NCBI GenBank assembly: GCA_016234745.1 | Contig: JACRAR010000046.1 | Coordinates: 1 to 64,000 of the forward strand | DNA length: 64,000 nt | Origin: Betaproteobacteria bacterium | GTDB lineage: Bacteria; Pseudomonadota; Gammaproteobacteria; Burkholderiales; Rhodocyclaceae | Reading direction: 5' to 3' | Shown: positions 53,555 to 61,988 of the stretch, one piece after another | How the letters are laid out: each line of letters opens with the position of its first letter | Numbering within the stretch: position 1 is the stretch's first letter | Translations under genes and position numbers: made by a program | Notes under the pieces: generated by a model | What the model was told of the DNA's origin: nothing | The model's database searches: none | The model's input: the letters and a program-made list of their open reading frames with translations, nothing else

Positions 53555-53949
53555 CGGGGAAGAGATGAGGCCGGTAAGCGGGGTTGCGCTTTGGCGCGGA
53601 GCGCGCTTGCGTCTTGCCGCGAACTTTATTTCGCGGGCTTTTCAGTGGCACAAACATCCTTACCCCAAGATGGAAACGTTGATGTCCTGCATGCTACACC
53701 TGTCCTAGGTTTATGCAAAAAATCACGGAAGCCGGAATGCTTGTTTCGTCGTCATGTCACATCAGCCTGCGCTGCTGCCCATGATCCTCAATAAATAACC
53801 GTGAGTCAGCGATCATTGCCCAGGATGCTAGAATGCCCTGGCTAGCTGGTTAGCAAGCCATCCAAAGCCATTAGGCGCTGGGTGGTGCTTGCCGGATAAG
53901 CCCACATTGCATCTTTTCGTTCAGCAGTCAATTTTGTAAATGGCTCGGC
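53555..53949. other. 395 bp divergent intergenic region
   Basis: Between the CheB-CheR and haem-GGDEF genes. It must hold both promoters. Nothing matches a c-di-GMP riboswitch, terminator or RNA gene with confidence. Confidence 0.5.
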
Positions 53950-56013
53950 ATGTCTACAAAATCGCAAGGAATCATTAGCGACGCCATCGCCCGCCTGACC
54001 CTGGGCAAGCTGATGATCCTGCTTTCGGCCGTGTCGCTGGCAATTGCCCTGGCGCTGATTCTTCTCATGTCCGAGATCATGCGCGATCGGGCGGTACATG
54101 AACTGGCGCGCGACGAAGCGAGAAATATTTCCCGGATGGCCTTCCAGAGTCTGTATTCGGTGATGCGCAAGGGCTGGAACAAACAGGATATCAACGAGGT
54201 CATCGCACGGCTTAATTCCGCACAGCCGGGTTCGGTAATACGGGTTTTTCGAGGCAGGATCGTGGCGCGGGAATTCGGTGAAATTCCCGACGAGCAGACA
54301 ATAATCGGTGGCGATCCGGCGTTGGCCGGCGTATTGGGCAGCGGCCAGGAGACGCTGCTGTTTCCAGACCGCGCCACCATTCGCTACCTTTACCCGATTG
54401 TGGCGGAAACGGAGTGTCTGTCCTGCCATAAGCAATCTTCTCTTGGGGAGGTGCAGGGGGTGATTGACATCGTCTATCCGATCACCAATCTCAAGATTTC
54501 CTTCGACTACATGATCAGAACCCTGATCGGCTATACCCTGTTGATCATGGGACTGGTGTTGCTCGTGCTTTATTTAAAGCTGCGCCACCTGGTGGTCATG
54601 CCTATCGCCAGCCTAGTGGGCATCATGCGGCAAGTGACCGATGAAATGAACCTCGACCACCGCGTCAGCGGTTCGAAATGGATTGTCGAACTGAGGTTGC
54701 TGGCCGAGTACTTCAATCACCTGCTTGCCACCGTGCAGGACTACAACACCCGTCTGGAAGAGCTTTCCGTGCGGGATCCCCTGACCGGCCTGTACAACCG
54801 CCGCAAATTCCAGGAATTCATGCGCTATGAAATCATCAGGGCGACGCGCCACAAGCATGGTTTCTCGGTGATCATGATCGACCTGGACAACTTCAAGTAC
54901 ATCAACGACACTTTCGGCCATCCCATCGGCGACATGGTGCTCAAGGAACTCTCCGCCATGCTGACCGAAGGTCTGCGCCAGGGCGACGTGCTGGCGCGCA
55001 TGGGCGGCGACGAGTTTGCCATCATCCTGCCCGAGACGCCCGCCCAGAACGGTTTGCAGGTCGCCAGCAAGCTGCACCAGGCGCTGGCCGGCAAAGTGTT
55101 CGAGCTGCCGGTCGGCAATGTCACCAGCACCGCCAGCTTCAGCATGGTGAGCTTTCCCGAGGACGGCAAGACCGAAGAGGAGATTTGCACGGCGATGGAT
55201 GTCGTGCTGTACAAGGCCAAGACGCGCGGCAAGAACCAGGTGATGACGGCGGAATCGGAAGAAGACCGCAGCATGATGGCGATCTTCAAGCAGGGCGACT
55301 TCCTGCGCAAAGCCCTGCGCGAAGACCGCATCGAAGCCTTCTTGCAACCCATCATCGAGGTGAGCAGCGGCGCCGTGATCGCCTTTGAGGTGCTTGTACG
55401 CATCCGCGAGGGCGAGACCATTATTCCTGCCGGAGAATTCGTCGAAGTTGCCGAAGAGCTGGGCATGGCCAAGGAACTCGATCGCGAGGTGTTCCGCAAG
55501 GGCCTTGCGCACTACGCCAAGGTTACCGCCCGACACCCGCGGGCCAAGTTGTTCTTCAACCTGTTTCCGCACAGCTTCGACGACATCGAGTGGGTGCGCG
55601 GCATTCCAGACATGTTAAAAGGAGCGAGTGTGCCCTGCGAAAACATCGTCCTGGAAATTACCGAACGCGAGGCCTTGCCCAACCTGACGCAAGTCAGGGC
55701 GATGATCGAGGAACTGCGGGAGCACAGAATTGCCGTGGCGCTGGATGATTTCGGCAGCGGTTTCTCGTCCTTCCTGTACCTGAAATTCCTGTCCATCGAC
55801 TACGTCAAGATTGAGGGCAGCTTTGTCCGGCAAATCGCCATCGATGCGCGCGACCGCGTTATCGTCGAGCAGATCAACGCCATGGCGCACAAATTCGGCC
55901 TGAAGACCATCGCCGAGTTCGTCGAAGACGAGATCACGGCGAAGACGCTCGCCGAGATCGGGGTCGACTATGCGCAAGGCTATTATTACGGACGGCCTGC
56001 GTTGCCGGGTTAA
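53950..56013 (+). CDS. Haem-motif-containing GGDEF/EAL membrane protein
   Basis: A 687-residue protein. Helix 1 at ~25-45; the periplasmic part (~50-195) contains one c-type haem motif, ECLSCHKQSSLGEVQG, as in Tll0287-like sensor domains; helix 2 at ~200-220; a HAMP-like segment; GGDEF (DPLTGLYNRRKF, RMGGDEFAIILPE); EAL (FEVLVRIREGETI, VLEITEREALPN, LDDFGSGFSSFLYLKFLSI). The haem suggests sensing of redox or gas in the periplasm. The GGDEF loop is intact; the EAL part retains DDFG but has KIEG where KID is common, so activity is uncertain. Confidence 0.92.
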   Translation: MSTKSQGIISDAIARLTLGKLMILLSAVSLAIALALILLMSEIMRDRAVHELARDEARNISRMAFQSLYSVMRKGWNKQDINEVIARLNSAQPGSVIRVFRGRIVAREFGEIPDEQTIIGGDPALAGVLGSGQETLLFPDRATIRYLYPIVAETECLSCHKQSSLGEVQGVIDIVYPITNLKISFDYMIRTLIGYTLLIMGLVLLVLYLKLRHLVVMPIASLVGIMRQVTDEMNLDHRVSGSKWIVELRLLAEYFNHLLATVQDYNTRLEELSVRDPLTGLYNRRKFQEFMRYEIIRATRHKHGFSVIMIDLDNFKYINDTFGHPIGDMVLKELSAMLTEGLRQGDVLARMGGDEFAIILPETPAQNGLQVASKLHQALAGKVFELPVGNVTSTASFSMVSFPEDGKTEEEICTAMDVVLYKAKTRGKNQVMTAESEEDRSMMAIFKQGDFLRKALREDRIEAFLQPIIEVSSGAVIAFEVLVRIREGETIIPAGEFVEVAEELGMAKELDREVFRKGLAHYAKVTARHPRAKLFFNLFPHSFDDIEWVRGIPDMLKGASVPCENIVLEITEREALPNLTQVRAMIEELREHRIAVALDDFGSGFSSFLYLKFLSIDYVKIEGSFVRQIAIDARDRVIVEQINAMAHKFGLKTIAEFVEDEITAKTLAEIGVDYAQGYYYGRPALPG

Positions 56014-56092
56014 GCGCGTATTTCGGCCTGCAAAGCAAGCTGCGCGCCCCTTGATATAGTGCGTATAAATACAACAATTCGGGAGACGCTCA

Positions 56093-57739
56093 ATGAATAA
56101 TCTTTCCATCGGCAAACGCATTTTCATTCTCATGTTGACGGCCGGCGTTCTCTTGCTGGCCATCGCCGGCATTGCATGGCGGAACGAGAACCACGCTGTT
56201 GCCGCCCTCAAGACTGTGTTTGAGGACCGCGTGGTGCCATTGCGCGACCTGGCCAAGATCGGCGAACTGCTGGGCGACAACACCGCCGAGCTGTTGCTGT
56301 CCATCCAGCATGATCCCAGAGGATCCCTGGCTATCGCCCACGATCACTCGGTGGACCTTCACCTGGAAAGATTCGATAAGCGACGCGCCGAAATCGGCAC
56401 CCTGTGGGACAAATACATGGCCACCTACCTGACCGAAGAAGAAAAGCGGCTGGCCGCCGATTTTGCCGCCAAGCGCAAGACCTGGGTCGAAATGGCCGCC
56501 AGTCTGCTCCGGCGCATCAAGGGCGGCGATTATTCGCCGGAACTGATCAAGGAGCTGCTCGCCGCACGCAACAAGCATTCGGTGGCCGCCATCGAGGCGC
56601 TGGGCAAGCTGTCGGCGTACCAGGAACGAGTGGCGCGCGAGGCTTACGAGGATGAGGTCGGCACCCATACCACGGGCACCTTGCTGTTCCTGTTGATCAT
56701 CGGCGGCGGCCTGGCCGCCACGGGTGGTTTCGCCTGGTTCCTTACGCGAGCCATCACTGGACCGGTCAATGCCTCGGTCGAGATCGCCGAAGCCATCGCC
56801 AGCGGCGACCTGACCCGCCAGGTGCCGCGCGGTGGCAGCGACGAGGCCGGGCGCCTACTTGCCGCCTTTGCCCGCATGCAGGACGGCCTGCGCATCATGG
56901 TCAGTGATTCGCAAAAGAGTGCGCAGGAACTGTCCCGCGCCGCCGGAGACCTGACCGAAGCCGCCTGTCAGTCGACCAGCGCCACCGAAGCTCAATGCGA
57001 GGCGGCCTCGAGCATGGCTGCAGCGGTCGAGGAAATGTCCGTATCGATCGACCAGGTGCGCGACAACGCCCGCGATGCGCGCAGCATTGCCGTCTCTGCG
57101 GGTGAGGAATCCCGTGCCGGCGGCCAGGTGGTGCATTCGAGTGCCGAGGAAATGCGCCAAGTGGCGACGGCGGTCAACGAAGCCGCCAGCACCATCCGCC
57201 AGCTCGAAAACTATTCGAACGAGATTTCAACGGTCATCAACGTCATCCGCGATGTTGCCGATCAAACCAATTTGCTGGCCTTGAATGCCGCCATCGAGGC
57301 GGCCCGCGCCGGAGAGCAGGGGCGTGGGTTTGCGGTGGTTGCCGACGAAGTGCGCAAGCTTGCCGAGCGCACCTCCGAATCAACCCATACCATCGCCAAC
57401 GTCATCGACAAGGTACAGGCCGGGGCCCGCCGTGCCGTCCAGGATATTGAAAGCGGCGTCGCCCGTGTCAACGAGGGCGTCAACCTGGCGCACCAGGCCG
57501 GTGACTCGATTACCGGCATCCAGGCGGGCGCCGAACGTGTCGGGGCTGCCATTGCCGACATCGGCACTGCGCTCGACGAGCAGTCCACCGCCACGCAGGA
57601 GATCGCCCGCGGCGTCGAGCGCATCGCCAACAAGGCGGAAGAGAATACCGCCAGCGTGCGTCAGACCTCGGCTGCCGCCGAGCGCCTGCGCGGCTTGGCC
57701 GGCGATCTCGAACGCTCGGTCGCGCGCTTCCACGTTTGA
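56093..57739 (+). CDS. Methyl-accepting chemotaxis protein
   Basis: A 548-residue chemoreceptor. Helix 1 (~9-28), a four-helix-bundle-like periplasmic domain (~30-190, e.g. [17 protein letters not shown]), helix 2 (~197-217), HAMP (~218-270) and the signalling domain with the conserved hairpin tip [20 protein letters not shown] and [20 protein letters not shown]. There is no C-terminal CheR/CheB-binding pentapeptide. The ligand is unknown. It lies 79 nt downstream of the haem-GGDEF gene, possibly one unit. Confidence 0.95.
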   Translation: MNNLSIGKRIFILMLTAGVLLLAIAGIAWRNENHAVAALKTVFEDRVVPLRDLAKIGELLGDNTAELLLSIQHDPRGSLAIAHDHSVDLHLERFDKRRAEIGTLWDKYMATYLTEEEKRLAADFAAKRKTWVEMAASLLRRIKGGDYSPELIKELLAARNKHSVAAIEALGKLSAYQERVAREAYEDEVGTHTTGTLLFLLIIGGGLAATGGFAWFLTRAITGPVNASVEIAEAIASGDLTRQVPRGGSDEAGRLLAAFARMQDGLRIMVSDSQKSAQELSRAAGDLTEAACQSTSATEAQCEAASSMAAAVEEMSVSIDQVRDNARDARSIAVSAGEESRAGGQVVHSSAEEMRQVATAVNEAASTIRQLENYSNEISTVINVIRDVADQTNLLALNAAIEAARAGEQGRGFAVVADEVRKLAERTSESTHTIANVIDKVQAGARRAVQDIESGVARVNEGVNLAHQAGDSITGIQAGAERVGAAIADIGTALDEQSTATQEIARGVERIANKAEENTASVRQTSAAAERLRGLAGDLERSVARFHV

Positions 57740-57988
57740 CGGCGCAGCGTTTCGTGTCCGACTGAAATGGCCGACATCAAACATCGCGAAAATTTCCCTT
57801 TTAAGTCATCCCGCATGATGCGTGGTTCTGGGGCAGCGGCCGCTTGAGTTCCGTCAATACCGGAGAAAACGCCATCAGGATTACGCTATAGTCTGATCCC
57901 GCCAGCGAACATCCATCCGCATCCTGTCATGAGAGATTGCGTGATATCAGATGGATAGCCCCCGCTTACTCTTTGTCAGTGAGGGGCA

Positions 57989-58018
57989 TTGACATCGCCT
58001 TGTCGCCACACTTAGAAT
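57989..58018 (+). promoter_or_regulatory. Sigma-70-type promoter of the tetR gene
   Basis: TTGACA at 57989-57994, 18-nt spacer and TAGAAT at 58013-58018, ~33 nt before the tetR ATG. The following TCGAACGATCGA (58024-58035) is partly palindromic and may be an operator for the regulator itself. The ~250 nt before the promoter (57740-57988) show nothing else recognisable. Confidence 0.65.
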
Positions 58019-58051
58019 CATTATCGAACGATCGATCAAGTGAGGCATATC

Positions 58052-58696
58052 ATGGCCAGACCACGTGCAGCAGCGAAAGTTTCCGATCCGGGGCAGGATG
58101 AGCTGTCACGCAAGGAAGAGCTGATCCGTACCGCAGTCGAACTCTTTTCGGAACACGGATTCAAGGGAACTTCGATCCGCGACATCGCGCGCCACCTTGG
58201 CATCAGCGTCTCGAACATGTACCACTACTTCGAGACCAAGGAAGACCTCTGGCTGGCGATCCAGGAGTATTCGGTACGCTGGCTGCCGGACCGGCTGGAG
58301 GCCGTGTGGGCGCTTAGTGCCGATCCGCTGGAGCGTTTTCGTCTGTTGCTTCGGGCGCATCTCGAGTCATCCGGCACCTATCAGAAGGAATCGCGCATTT
58401 TCATGATGGATCAGGACCAGATCTCGAAAAAGGGCCAGGGCAAGAGCAAGCAGATCCAGAAAAAGGTGCTGGACATCTATCTCAAGCATCTCGCCGCCCT
58501 GCAGCAGGCGGGCTACTTGGCAACGCAGCAAACCAAGATTCTGGCGTTCAACATACTTGGCGTAGTCAATTGGTACTTGCGCTGGTACAAGGCCGACGGT
58601 CCGTTGCCGGCCGAGCGGGTTTTCGACGAGATCATCAATTTCATACTGAATGGCGCGATAAACAAAGACAGGCCGACAGCCAGCAAGCCGGTTTGA
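58052..58696 (+). CDS. TetR family regulator of the carboxylase genes
   Basis: A 214-residue regulator. ATG 58052 lies after GTGAGGC; a longer frame to 58040 is less likely. The N-terminal HTH reads RKEELIRTAVELFSEHGFKG, TSIRDIARHLGISVSNMYHY, FETKEDLW, the standard TetR form. The C-terminal ligand domain is helical. The gene is 13 nt before the first carboxylase-like gene, in the same direction, so it probably regulates that operon in response to an aromatic ketone, acid or CoA ester. The ligand is inferred only from context. Confidence 0.93.
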   Translation: MARPRAAAKVSDPGQDELSRKEELIRTAVELFSEHGFKGTSIRDIARHLGISVSNMYHYFETKEDLWLAIQEYSVRWLPDRLEAVWALSADPLERFRLLLRAHLESSGTYQKESRIFMMDQDQISKKGQGKSKQIQKKVLDIYLKHLAALQQAGYLATQQTKILAFNILGVVNWYLRWYKADGPLPAERVFDEIINFILNGAINKDRPTASKPV

Positions 58697-58709
58697 GAGG
58701 AGGAGCAGC

Positions 58710-60719
58710 ATGGGATACACAGCGGACATCGACACGGGTGGGACTTTCACCGATGGCTTCTTCACGCGCGGTGGTGAATTCCATGCGGTGAAAACCGCCA
58801 CCACACCGCACGACCTGACACTCTGCTTCATGGAGTGCCTCAAAGCCGGAGCGCAGGCTTTCGGTGTTGCGCTCGGCGACTTTCTCGAACATGCCGACCT
58901 GATCCGCTTTTCCAACACCATCGGCACCAATACCATCATCGAGCGCAACGGCAGCCGGGTCGGCTTGTTACTGACGCAGGGCAATGAGAGCCTGGCACCG
59001 CTGGGCGATCAGAAGCATACGCTGCTGCTGCCGGAGATGGTGCTGGGTCTCAGCGAAGAAGTGAGCGTGGACGGCGCCATCGTGCGCGCCCCCGAAGCCA
59101 GCGCCATCATGGCGGCGGCCCAGACCCTGATCGACCGCGGCGCGCGCTGCCTGGTGGTGGCGCTGGCCAACTCCGAAGCCAACCCGGCCAACGAGCAACT
59201 GGTGCGCGAGACCATCAAGCGCGAATATCCGCGCGATTATCTGGGCTCGGTGCCGGTGTTCCTGGCTTCGGACATCTCCGCGCGCAGCGGCTATGCCGAG
59301 CGCATCAACACGGCCGTGCTCAACGCATATATCCACAGCAAGCTGACGCGACTGCTCTACAAGTCGGGCGAGGACCTGCGGCGCAACCGCTATCGCGGAC
59401 ATCTTTTCATCGGCCACAACAACGGCGCCGCGGCGCGCGTGGCCAAGACCCGCGCCATCAACACCTACAACTCCGGCCCGGCGGCGGGCCTGCTGGGTGC
59501 GCGCGAAATCGGCGCCTTGTACGGGGCCCGCCAGATCATTTCGGGCGACATGGGGGGCACGTCGTATGACCTCGGCTTGATCCGCGATGGCGAGCCCGGT
59601 TTTTCCCTGCGGCCCGATGTGGAAGGTTTCCGCTGCAATCTGCCGATGCTGTCCATCCTCGCCCTAGGCGCGGGCGGCGGTTCGATCGCTACGCTGGTCG
59701 ATGGTGAGTTGCGTGTCGGACCGCGTTCGGCCGGCGCTTTGCCCGGCCCGGCCTGCTTCGACCTGGGCGGTGCCGATGCCACTGTGACCGATGCCAATCT
59801 GGTGCTGGGCCTGCTTGACTCCGATTTTTTCCTGGGCGGGGCGAAAAAGCTTAATCTCGTAAAGGCACGCGCCGCGATCGAAAACAAGATCGCCAAGCCG
59901 CTGAATATTTCTGTCGAAGACGCAGCGCTGCGCATCGTCAACGTCGTCGACGCCAACGTCGCCTGCGAGATCGCCAGGTTGGCGGGGAATGAGGCGCAGA
60001 ACACGCTGATGGTGGTGTATGGCGGGGCAGGGCCGCTGCACTGCTGCAGCATGGCCCAAGGCATCGGCAAACTGGTGGTGACGCCTTATTCGGCGGTGTT
60101 TTCCGCCTACTCCTCATCGCTCATGGATGTCGGGCATATCTACTACCGGCGCAGCAGCGCCGCACTGTCGGCCGACGGCGATTTCACCGGCATGGCCCAG
60201 GCGATTTCGGAAATGCGCGTGCGCGCCGAGCAGGACATGCGCGGCGAAGGCTTTGCCCCGGAAAATCTGTATTGGACCGTGGAACTGATTGTGCAGGGCA
60301 GCGATCCGGAAAGCGAAGCCAGGCTTACCGCAGCGGCAGATTTCTTCCGCGCGCCGCAGGCCGTTGCCAGGCTTGCGGTGCAGGCCAAAGAGGCGCTTGG
60401 AGAGAAGAATGGTCAGTCGCCGGTGATCACCAGCATCGGTTTGTTCGCCCGCGCCGGCGTGCCACATTTCAAGATGGCAGCCCAGACCGGTAGTGGCCGC
60501 AAGCTGCAGGATGCGCAAAAGAGCCAGCGCGACATCTATCTGGGTGCCGGCCATGCGGTCAAGGTGCCGGTGTATGACCGCGATCGTCTCGAATGCGGTC
60601 ATCAAATCGATGGACCGGCCTTGGTCGAGTCGGTGCAGACCACCATCTGGGTCGCGCAAGGCTGGCGGCTGACGGTGGACCAATATCAGAATGCGGTGCT
60701 GGAAAGGATGCCTTCATGA
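58710..60719 (+). CDS. HyuA-type ATP-dependent carboxylase subunit (ApcA-like)
   Basis: A 669-residue (~71 kDa) hydantoinase/oxoprolinase-family protein. The N-terminal acetate-kinase-like nucleotide fold opens DIDTGGTFTDGFFTRGGE, has NTIGTNTIIERNGSRVGLLL, and the second half carries SGDMGGTSYDLGLIRDGEPG, ALGAGGGSIATLVDGELRVG and GGADATVTDANLVLG. Acetophenone carboxylase of Aromatoleum has a subunit of similar family and size. It activates the substrate with ATP. Coupled to the next gene by ATGA at 60716-60719. Acetone carboxylase and N-methylhydantoinase are alternatives. Confidence 0.85.
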   Translation: MGYTADIDTGGTFTDGFFTRGGEFHAVKTATTPHDLTLCFMECLKAGAQAFGVALGDFLEHADLIRFSNTIGTNTIIERNGSRVGLLLTQGNESLAPLGDQKHTLLLPEMVLGLSEEVSVDGAIVRAPEASAIMAAAQTLIDRGARCLVVALANSEANPANEQLVRETIKREYPRDYLGSVPVFLASDISARSGYAERINTAVLNAYIHSKLTRLLYKSGEDLRRNRYRGHLFIGHNNGAAARVAKTRAINTYNSGPAAGLLGAREIGALYGARQIISGDMGGTSYDLGLIRDGEPGFSLRPDVEGFRCNLPMLSILALGAGGGSIATLVDGELRVGPRSAGALPGPACFDLGGADATVTDANLVLGLLDSDFFLGGAKKLNLVKARAAIENKIAKPLNISVEDAALRIVNVVDANVACEIARLAGNEAQNTLMVVYGGAGPLHCCSMAQGIGKLVVTPYSAVFSAYSSSLMDVGHIYYRRSSAALSADGDFTGMAQAISEMRVRAEQDMRGEGFAPENLYWTVELIVQGSDPESEARLTAAADFFRAPQAVARLAVQAKEALGEKNGQSPVITSIGLFARAGVPHFKMAAQTGSGRKLQDAQKSQRDIYLGAGHAVKVPVYDRDRLECGHQIDGPALVESVQTTIWVAQGWRLTVDQYQNAVLERMPS

Positions 60720-61048
60720 AAGTACGCGTAACCGAATCCCTGGCGGTTGACCTGGCCAGCGAGCAATGGTGTTGCCATGCTTGCGGTCACGTCCTGGCCG
60801 GCGCCCGGGAGAACTACAAGACCGGCTGCCTCATCGCCGAAGTCCCTCTGGAAGTAGCCCACCCGCCGCTGGTGACGGAAACCAGCCATTCTTTCACGCC
60901 CAACCCCGAGTATTGCCGCCTGCTCGAATTCTACTGTCCGGGCTGCGGCATCACGCTCGAGAACGAATATCTGCCGCCCGGACATCCGCTGACGCACGAG
61001 ATCGAGCTGGACATCGATGCGTTCAAGCGCCGCCATGGAGTCAAGTAA
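60716..61048 (+). CDS. Small zinc-ribbon-like carboxylase subunit (acetone carboxylase gamma/ApcB-like)
   Basis: A 110-residue protein (~12.5 kDa) with pairs of cysteines CCHACGHVLAGARENYKTGC and FYCPGCGITLENEYLPPG. These are likely metal ligands, resembling the gamma subunit of acetone carboxylase and the 15-kDa subunit of acetophenone carboxylase. It also has HSFTPNPEYCRLLEFYCPGC. It overlaps the previous gene by 4 nt and the next starts 1 nt after it, so all are one operon. The role is probably structural or metal-holding. Confidence 0.82.
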   Translation: MKVRVTESLAVDLASEQWCCHACGHVLAGARENYKTGCLIAEVPLEVAHPPLVTETSHSFTPNPEYCRLLEFYCPGCGITLENEYLPPGHPLTHEIELDIDAFKRRHGVK

Positions 61049-61975
61049 TTGATCGGCGCGCGCGACTGGTTCAAGAGTGTTGCGGCGGGCCAGCGTCCTG
61101 CCGGCAGCGCATTCATGCCGCTGTTGGAAATGATCGCGCCGCGCGTGGCCGGCTCGACCTGGCAGCAGATGAGTTCCGATCCCACGGCCTGGTCGAGTGC
61201 GCTGGGCCAGACTGCGCAATTGCTGGGCAGCAGCGCGCTGACGCTGGGCTGGGATGAAACCTTGCTGGCAGAAGCTTGCGGCGTGCCGCTGATCTGGAAT
61301 GAAGATCGGCCGCAGCTTGGTTCGCGCGCCGAGCAATTCAACACACAGGCCAAAAGCGCCGGCCGGTTACCTGCGCTGCTCGAAACTGCACAGCGTCTGA
61401 GCCAGACCGCCAGGCCGGAGCGCGCCTGCGTGCTGGCCATCACGGGTCCGGCCACGCTGGCGCGGCAAGTGTTTGCCGCCAAGCCGGAGAAGCCGGTGCT
61501 GGAACAATTGAAGCCAGTGTTGGTGGAAGTCGTCGAAGGGCTGTGCCAGGGGCGTCCCGAATGCCTGGTGTTGCGCGAGAGCGGAGTGTCTGCGACCGGC
61601 GATGTCAAGCCGGATTTGCGCCGCATCTACAACACCCTCAAGAATATCGCATCTTATTACGGCGTCATGACCGCACTGCATCTGGACGGCTATGCCGACT
61701 GGCAGCAGGACGCAGCGCGCTGGACGGTGCTCAGGATCGACCATCTGCTGCTCGGCGCCGACGCCGCAGGGCAGTTGCCGCAGCCGGCTTGCTTCGAAGG
61801 TTGGCAGAGCCTGGGCTGGCCCTTGTCCACCAGCGACGCGGCGGCAAGCCAGGCGCGCATCGAGGCGTCGACCGGCAGTCTGGACAAGAACGGAGTGGGG
61901 GTTCTTTTCACCACGCTGCCGCAAGCAGAGCCCGCCATCGAGGCATTGCACGGCATCAACGCGATGCTGTCATGA
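61049..61975 (+). CDS. Uroporphyrinogen-decarboxylase-like protein in the carboxylase operon (ApcE-like position)
   Basis: A 308-residue (~33 kDa) protein from TTG 61049, with GGAG 8 nt before it. MPLLEMIAPRVAGSTWQQM, ALTLGWDETLLAEACGVPLI and ACVLAITGPATLARQVFA resemble the URO-D/MtaA barrel, but the typical catalytic and metal residues are not obvious. Acetophenone carboxylase has an extra 34-kDa subunit (ApcE) of unexplained role, and size and gene position fit. It lies directly between carboxylase genes, 13 nt before the second HyuA-like gene. A cobalamin methyltransferase-like role is less likely. Confidence 0.6.
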   Translation: MIGARDWFKSVAAGQRPAGSAFMPLLEMIAPRVAGSTWQQMSSDPTAWSSALGQTAQLLGSSALTLGWDETLLAEACGVPLIWNEDRPQLGSRAEQFNTQAKSAGRLPALLETAQRLSQTARPERACVLAITGPATLARQVFAAKPEKPVLEQLKPVLVEVVEGLCQGRPECLVLRESGVSATGDVKPDLRRIYNTLKNIASYYGVMTALHLDGYADWQQDAARWTVLRIDHLLLGADAAGQLPQPACFEGWQSLGWPLSTSDAAASQARIEASTGSLDKNGVGVLFTTLPQAEPAIEALHGINAMLS

Positions 61976-61988
61976 TCAGGAGAACCTT

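Noticed and set aside
53830-53950. GC-rich leader before the haem-GGDEF gene considered as a c-di-GMP riboswitch
   Set aside because: No match to the conserved GEMM core could be placed.
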